A stretch of 64,000 nt of DNA from the NCBI GenBank assembly GCA_035771175.1, contig CM069598.1, forward strand, positions 5,230,194-5,294,193, in the 5' to 3' direction. Shown in pieces: positions 58,879-64,000 of this stretch. The notes under the pieces were generated by a model. It was not told the DNA's origin and made no database searches. It worked only from the letters and a program-made list of their open reading frames with translations. The first letter of the stretch is position 1. Each line of letters starts with the position of its first letter. Both the position numbers and the translations under genes were made by a program. The DNA is from Paratinospora sagittata. Lineage: Eukaryota > Streptophyta > Magnoliopsida > Ranunculales > Menispermaceae.

Positions 58879-60982
58879 CTAGTCCTTAGGGCAGCATAAT
58901 TTGACGCATCTCCTGCGGAAATACCCACAGCAAGGGCAAAAACGCTGGGCTTGAGCAATAATTTCATCTTTAGTCAACGTTCCAGTCTCTTTTGCAGCTG
59001 CAACCCTTTGCTCTTTTGCTACCATATCAAAAATATATATATTTAGTTAGCTTACACATGCATCAAAAAGATCAACAAAGATAATTAAAGTTGAATATTG
59101 AAGGAACCATTTATTTATATGCTGTTCTCCATTTATACGTAAACATCATATATATAAAATACCCTTTTGGTAACTGGGTGATTTTATCTTAGGTTTTAAG
59201 TTTGCAGTTTTACATGCCCTCCTCATATATAAGCAAACATCATAAATAATTTTTATCGTTAGAAAATGATAAATGTAAATGATCTCAACTCACAATTTTA
59301 ACACACTTTTGTAATGTAAGATGATCTTCAATCATATACTAATGCGTGATTAGAAGATGTCTAATATATAGTAGACTGTGTGCTAAGACCGAAAATTATA
59401 AGTCAAGAGATACCAAAGAACAAAAATATTAGGTATTTGAGATCCATTATATATAAAGAAGGATAAATATGTGAATGCGAATTATAGAGTTAAAAGTAAA
59501 ATGAGTAAAGTGAAAGAGTGTTTCTAGAGTTTTATATGATAGATAGATGCATCCCATTGAAGTTAAAAGGAAAGATTTTATAAATTTACTATTAGACTAG
59601 CCATGCTATATGGTATAAAATGTTGGACAATTAAAAAATACGCTAACAAATTAAATGTAATAAAAATGCAAATGCTAAGAAGGATAGGTATAGTAAAACA
59701 TGAAAAGATAAAATTAAAAATAAGCATATTTGAAAAATGGTAAGAATAGCACTAATTGGAGATAAAATGAGAGAGACTTAACTAAGGCGATTTGGCACAT
59801 ACAATGTGAACTTTTAGATGCAAAAGTTCGGAAAAAAAATAGAGGTTGAGGTAGACCTAAAATAACTTAAAAAAAAATAATTAAAAAAAATCTAACTTTT
59901 CGTAATTTAAATGTCGACTTAACCTTCATGAGAGGAAAAAGCTAGGTGTGTGTATAGAACCAATAAAAAACAAATTAACAAATTAGTTTTGTTAATAAAA
60001 ATTTGTTAATAACAAATTAACAAAGCTAGGTTTGTTATATATATATATAGAGAGAACCAATAAAAAACAAATTAACAAACAAAACAATTTTAAAAAAAAA
60101 GAAAGAAAAGGATCCCTCCACCCCTACCACGGTTATACACTCCACGTCCCTCTATTTCAGCAGCAGCCTTATTCACTTTTGCAATTATAAGGACATAGTT
60201 AATTAATTAGTTACCTTAGACATACAAAACAATTAGAAATGAAAAGGAACAGTAAAGTAGGTTGAGTTCTAAAATCTCTATGTAGAAGTTACAGAATTTA
60301 ATTCTTGGAGGCGCCATCACTGAAAAAGGTTTATTATTCTCCTCCTATCTTGAACAAGAAGATAGTCTCATATTCAAAAGATGTAGGAATACTCGTGATA
60401 AACCACAAAAAAGAAAAAGAAAATGACAAAAAAAAAAGGTTCATTAACCTGCACCCCTGCCGCGGTTATACCCTCCACGTCCCTGTGTTTCAGCAGCAAC
60501 CTCTGCAATTATAAGACATATATAGTTAATTAATTAGTTACCTTAGATATGCATGCAAAAAAGATCAAGAAAGATCTAGGAAGTTGAATGGAGAACCAGT
60601 TGATACAACTTGTTCTAGTCTTACTATTATAAACAATCACAGTATAATATATACCTGTACTTAGTACTAACATTAGTTTGTTCTTAACATAAACAATCTT
60701 TTATAACACACGTTGAAATATATATATTAAACAAATATAACACGAAGATTTAGTACTTAACACCTTTTATAATTCTAACAGAAGAGCAATAATTTAAAAT
60801 AGGTTACTATTAATAATTAAGAGACGTCGAGCCAATTATAATTAAGCCCACTTACGCTGTTCTTCAGATTCAAGACGCGTCCTGGTGGTCTCAGTTGCTG
60901 TAGCTCTTGCAACTTCAGAGTATGTCATGAGAAGAGCAACAGCCAAGAGAAGGGTCATAACAATAAGAACCTTGGAAGCCAT
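58879..60982 (-). CDS. Secreted Gly-/Cys-rich peptide, GRP3-like (unit C)
   Basis: Proposed exons 60982-60856, 60502-60449 and 59018-58879: 106 residues, phase-1 introns. Exon 1 matches unit B except for the end (RLESEEQ). Exon 2 encodes VAAETQGRGGYNRGRGA. The last exon differs from A and B: KEQRVAAAKETGTLTKDEII, AQAQRF, then CPCCGYFRRRCVKLCCPKD and TAG. Its start resembles exon 2 of loci 1 and 2 (AAAKE), so unit C links the two halves of the cluster. After two close TAG codons the same frame continues to VGTEADHQLHN, like the locus 1 tail, suggesting recent shortening. The 1.4-kb second intron holds an RTE LINE piece. TATA box at 61,062-61,073. Joins inferred. Confidence 0.6.
59470..59970 (+). 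mobile_element. RTE-type LINE fragment in unit C intron
   Basis: Broken frames spell the C-terminal RTE region: tatggtataaaatgttggac (LYGIKCWT-like), aacaaattaaatgtaataaaaa (NKLNVIKMQML), and GDKMRET followed by an LRRFGTYNV-like stretch. It replaces the orphan signal exon found here in units A and B. Confidence 0.65.
60243..60440. mobile_element. SINE-like element, family 3, unit C copy
   Basis: agtaaagtaggttgagttct, then acagaatttaattcttgg, the same body and an A-rich tail; more decayed than in unit B. Confidence 0.45.
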
Positions 60983-61061
60983 TTTGATAATGAGAATCAA
61001 TGGAGCAACACTCAAATTAATTTTGGAGGAGGTGTAGTGAAGAATATGAGAAGCACCTTGC

Positions 61062-61073
61062 CGTATTTATAGG
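61062..61073 (-). promoter_or_regulatory. TATA box of unit C
   Basis: The minus strand reads CCTATAAATACGG about 80-90 bases upstream of the ATG at 60,982. Confidence 0.7.
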
Positions 61074-61799
61074 AAAATTATAGAGAGAAAGAGTAATAGT
61101 ATTGGGTAAGAAGGTAACAAAGTAGCTTTCCTCTTAAAATTATTAAAGGTATTTGGACCGCCTTACTGTACAGATCATTACTTGCTCTAGCTAGCTATCT
61201 CTGACCGGGTCAAAGAAGAGATGACTAGCTATAATATATATTGTTAAAATATTGCTTGCAATGATCTAGTGATATATTGCTACTTAAATCTTAGACAAAA
61301 CAGACATAGTGAGCTTCCAAGGCAAATCCCAAATTATTATATTTTTTGATATATATATATATATATTATTTCAAAACAACCTGCGCATTTGAGAAGCTAA
61401 AAGGACGTGAATATATGACTTTTCCACATAGGTATTGGCCTACGTCATTGAGTAGAAGAATAAGTTAAGGTAACGATTTCCAGTCTTATTCATTCAGTTG
61501 TTCTCCATTCAAAATATATATTGCACGAAACGAAATTTTTTTTAATGGTTACAGGGGATGCCCCTCTGCTAGCCATTATACATTTTTAAAATTAGTCGAA
61601 TGTGCCTAAACTGACTTGAACGCTAAAAAAAAAGAAAACAAAAAAAATGATTTCTTAACCTTATATATATTTTCCCTAATTTAAGATAAGAAAAAAATAG
61701 TTTAATAATTTGTATCATGTGGTAGTAGATTAATTAAGATAAGAGTAACCTTGCAAAAAAATAAAATGTGTACAACCAATCGAAATGATTCCAGCATTA

Positions 61800-63000
61800 A
61801 AGTATCAAACCATAAGAAAGACAAAAGGCGGGGCATGTGCTTTGACTACTCTTTGGAATGAAGTTGAAAATGAGCCAATCTTGGGGCCACTTTGATCAAA
61901 GCCGAAAGAAAGGGACCTATCTGTCTGGACTTGGTTTCTTCAAACTGGTCCCTACCTCTTTGAAAATGGGTCGAGTACCTTATCAAGCACTGCTTACTTA
62001 CTTTCTAGCCTATTGTTTCAATATATATATCATAGTTTCAAAAAAAAAAAACAATATATATATATCATAATTTTGTTTCTTCTAATTATTATTATTGGTA
62101 CAAAATTTGATCAATACCAAAAAATAGTAAAATGACAAAAGTAAAGACAAACACAAAAATTTTATATGGTAAAACTCTCAATGTGAAAGAAACATTCAAT
62201 GACAAACTATAGAAAAATTCACTATAAAATATAGATTATATATTTTATACTTGTAGATTACTCAGATCTTGATGTTTGATCAATCCGATCTGAATTGAAA
62301 TGAAATGAAATATGATCCTTTTATAAGAAAAAATTATGAATAAAATATTATCGAAAGGTCATTTGTCCACTACTTTTCCGAAGGGTCATTTGTTTTATAT
62401 GAAACATGTGAGACTCGATATGTCATCTTTTTTTGTTTTGTCTTTACTTATTTTGTATGTGTGAAATTATAGGTGTAACAGTTCTTCATGTGTAATTACG
62501 AGTGTAACAGTTACCCCCAGGCTCTGACCAATAAATAGTCGGTTGCAACCTCTTGTCTATTTTTTTTTTCTTTTTACCTCAATGTGTTGTTGCACAGATT
62601 AACGCAAATACCATAGTTGCCTTAAGGCATGTTGCTGCAAGGCACGTGAAACTCGTAATCCTTGAAGTTGAAGGTATCTTATGTCGAAAGTTGATGTATA
62701 ATAAGATCTTTTTATGTGTTTTATTTGGGAAGGGCACATAGTTGATGTAAAATTAATTTCGGTTAGTGATGTCGTCGATATAGTTCGTTGGATTATCGAG
62801 TTGTGATGGTACCTGCAATTTAGTGTACAAGCAATTTTTTCAAATTAATAATTTAATGCACTTGATCGATTGATCTCGGTTGTTCGTTAAGTTAATGGGC
62901 TAGCGGATGATTTCAACCACTTCAAACTTCTCGGTAGGGATTGCCGAACCCCCAAAGGCACTTTAGGGTATAGACTCTTCTTCTCAGTAGGAACCAAGAT
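61800..63000. repeat. Duplicated upstream segment X, copy 3
   Basis: Matches 51,604-52,960 in order with small losses: the open-frame part is shortened near 61,880, the LTR-like part starts at about 62,092, and the minisatellite remnant is at 62,930-62,995. Confidence 0.7.
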
Positions 63001-64000
63001 GGGTTAGGCTTGTGGGCCTTGAGCCAAATTGTTACCCTTAGGTTCTCATTCTTTATAAAAGTCCAACAAATCTTTAAATATAGAAAAAATAAAATAAAAT
63101 TGTTTCTTTAGTATATATATGTATGTTATTCTCATGCAATGTAGTTTATCCATAATTTTATTATAATTGGGATGGGGCTTCTTTGTATAATTAGCTGAGG
63201 AGATCCTTCCTGAAGTATAATTAATTGTTTGTTCATAGATATATGGAGTATAATATTGTATATTATATTTTACCAGCAACACATGTGATAAATTATAAGC
63301 TTTTTTAAGTTGTAAGATTTTTTGAGATATTTTTATTTTTATTAATACTTTTAATGAAATTCAAAAGGTAAATTTATTTTCTTTTATTTTAAATGAAATA
63401 GAGGTAAATAATAGTAAAATGTAATCACTAAAGAGGAAAAAATTGAATAATGTCAATGAAGTTGTAAAGAGTGGAAGAAAAATAGGAAGTAGTAGGAATA
63501 ATAAATTATTGCAATAAAGTGGATGAATAAATTATTAATTGCAATATCTCTATTTGCTAAAGTATCTTGTTCAAAATACTGAATTATACTAACAACCACT
63601 GTATCCTTCTATATATATTATTTTTTATAATAAAAAATCTCTCAAAGTGAGGGAGTGGTGACTAGCATATATATATCAAGAAAAGTGAGCATGATCTGAT
63701 GATTATGAAAAAATATGTTTTCAAAGTGTATTTACCAAGTATACGATGGATTAAATTAAATAAGTATTTTAGCAATAATAATGCTAAAGAGATTGAAAAT
63801 ACCACACTATTTGATATAAATTATTGTCACATCAAAACACAACGTACTTTATAATAAAGCTATTAATTTAATGTGGAGGCTTGACACATCAAATTTGTAA
63901 TAATTAGTATACGAATTTTAAGCTATTTAGTATTTTCCTTTCAGGAAACCTTACCTTATTTCTCTATAAAGTTATTGCTTGAACCGAAGGAACATATATA
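63000..64000. other. AT-rich DNA, no gene seen
   Basis: No coding frame, repeat boundary or RNA gene could be supported here. Confidence 0.5.

Noticed and set aside
51957..63000. Idea that the LTR-like parts at about 52 and 62 kb are the two LTRs of one element carrying the peptide genes
   Set aside because: Similarity continues beyond the LTR-like part into the peptide genes and their promoters. It is part of the tandem unit rather than a terminal repeat pair.
1..64000. CRISPR arrays, bacterial operons, rRNA or intact tRNA genes
   Set aside because: None seen. The tRNA-like stretches are SINE heads, and the regular repeats are microsatellites or tandem duplications.

Overview
This is a plant nuclear window, most likely from a eudicot. 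It is AT-rich, the genes carry GT-AG introns, and it is densely packed with LINEs, SINEs, MITEs and Ty1/copia elements. All host genes that can be named have plant homologues. The species cannot be fixed from the sequence alone.

Layout. (1) 1-17,574, plus: the 3' part of an EDM2-like gene (PHD/methyltransferase-like chromatin regulator). Ten exons carry about 2.5 kb of coding sequence. Its introns reach 4.7 kb and are filled with a hAT-type MITE, a SINE, nested L1 LINEs and an RTE-type LINE. (2) 19.4-23.8 kb, plus: a 5'-truncated, frameshifted second copy of EDM2. (3) 24.8-29.3 kb, plus: a complete USP39/Sad1-like tri-snRNP splicing factor in nine coding exons. (4) 30.0-37.4 kb, minus: two small secreted cysteine-rich protein genes in duplicated segments. 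(5) 37.6-43.5 kb: two defective copia elements, the first with both LTRs, PBS, PPT and a target-site duplication. (6) 44.2-45.3 kb, minus: an intronless wax synthase-like MBOAT acyltransferase. (7) 46-49.8 kb: repeats and copia fragments. (8) 49.8-63 kb, minus: three tandem units of about 4.7-4.9 kb, each carrying a small secreted glycine-/cysteine-rich peptide gene, separated by duplicated repeat DNA. (9) 63-64 kb: AT-rich DNA in which I see no gene.

The most interesting part is the five-member peptide cluster (two loci at 30-36 kb, three at 50-61 kb). All share a signal-peptide exon of the plant GRP3 / glycine-rich protein type that ends in phase 1. This exon joins different C-terminal exons, which share only a spaced cysteine core, CC-x(6-11)-C-x(2-3)-C. 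The three tandem units also hold a symmetric 48-54 nt Gly/Arg mini-exon whose donor is followed at once by an in-frame stop. Splicing would therefore choose between a short Gly-rich peptide and a Cys-tailed one.

The EDM2 and wax synthase pairing resembles the neighbourhood of EDM2 in Arabidopsis (At5g55390 beside the At5g55320-55380 MBOAT cluster). The TE-filled introns are notable because EDM2 itself acts on intronic heterochromatin. All exon joins here were made by eye from reading frame, splice sites and paralogue alignment.
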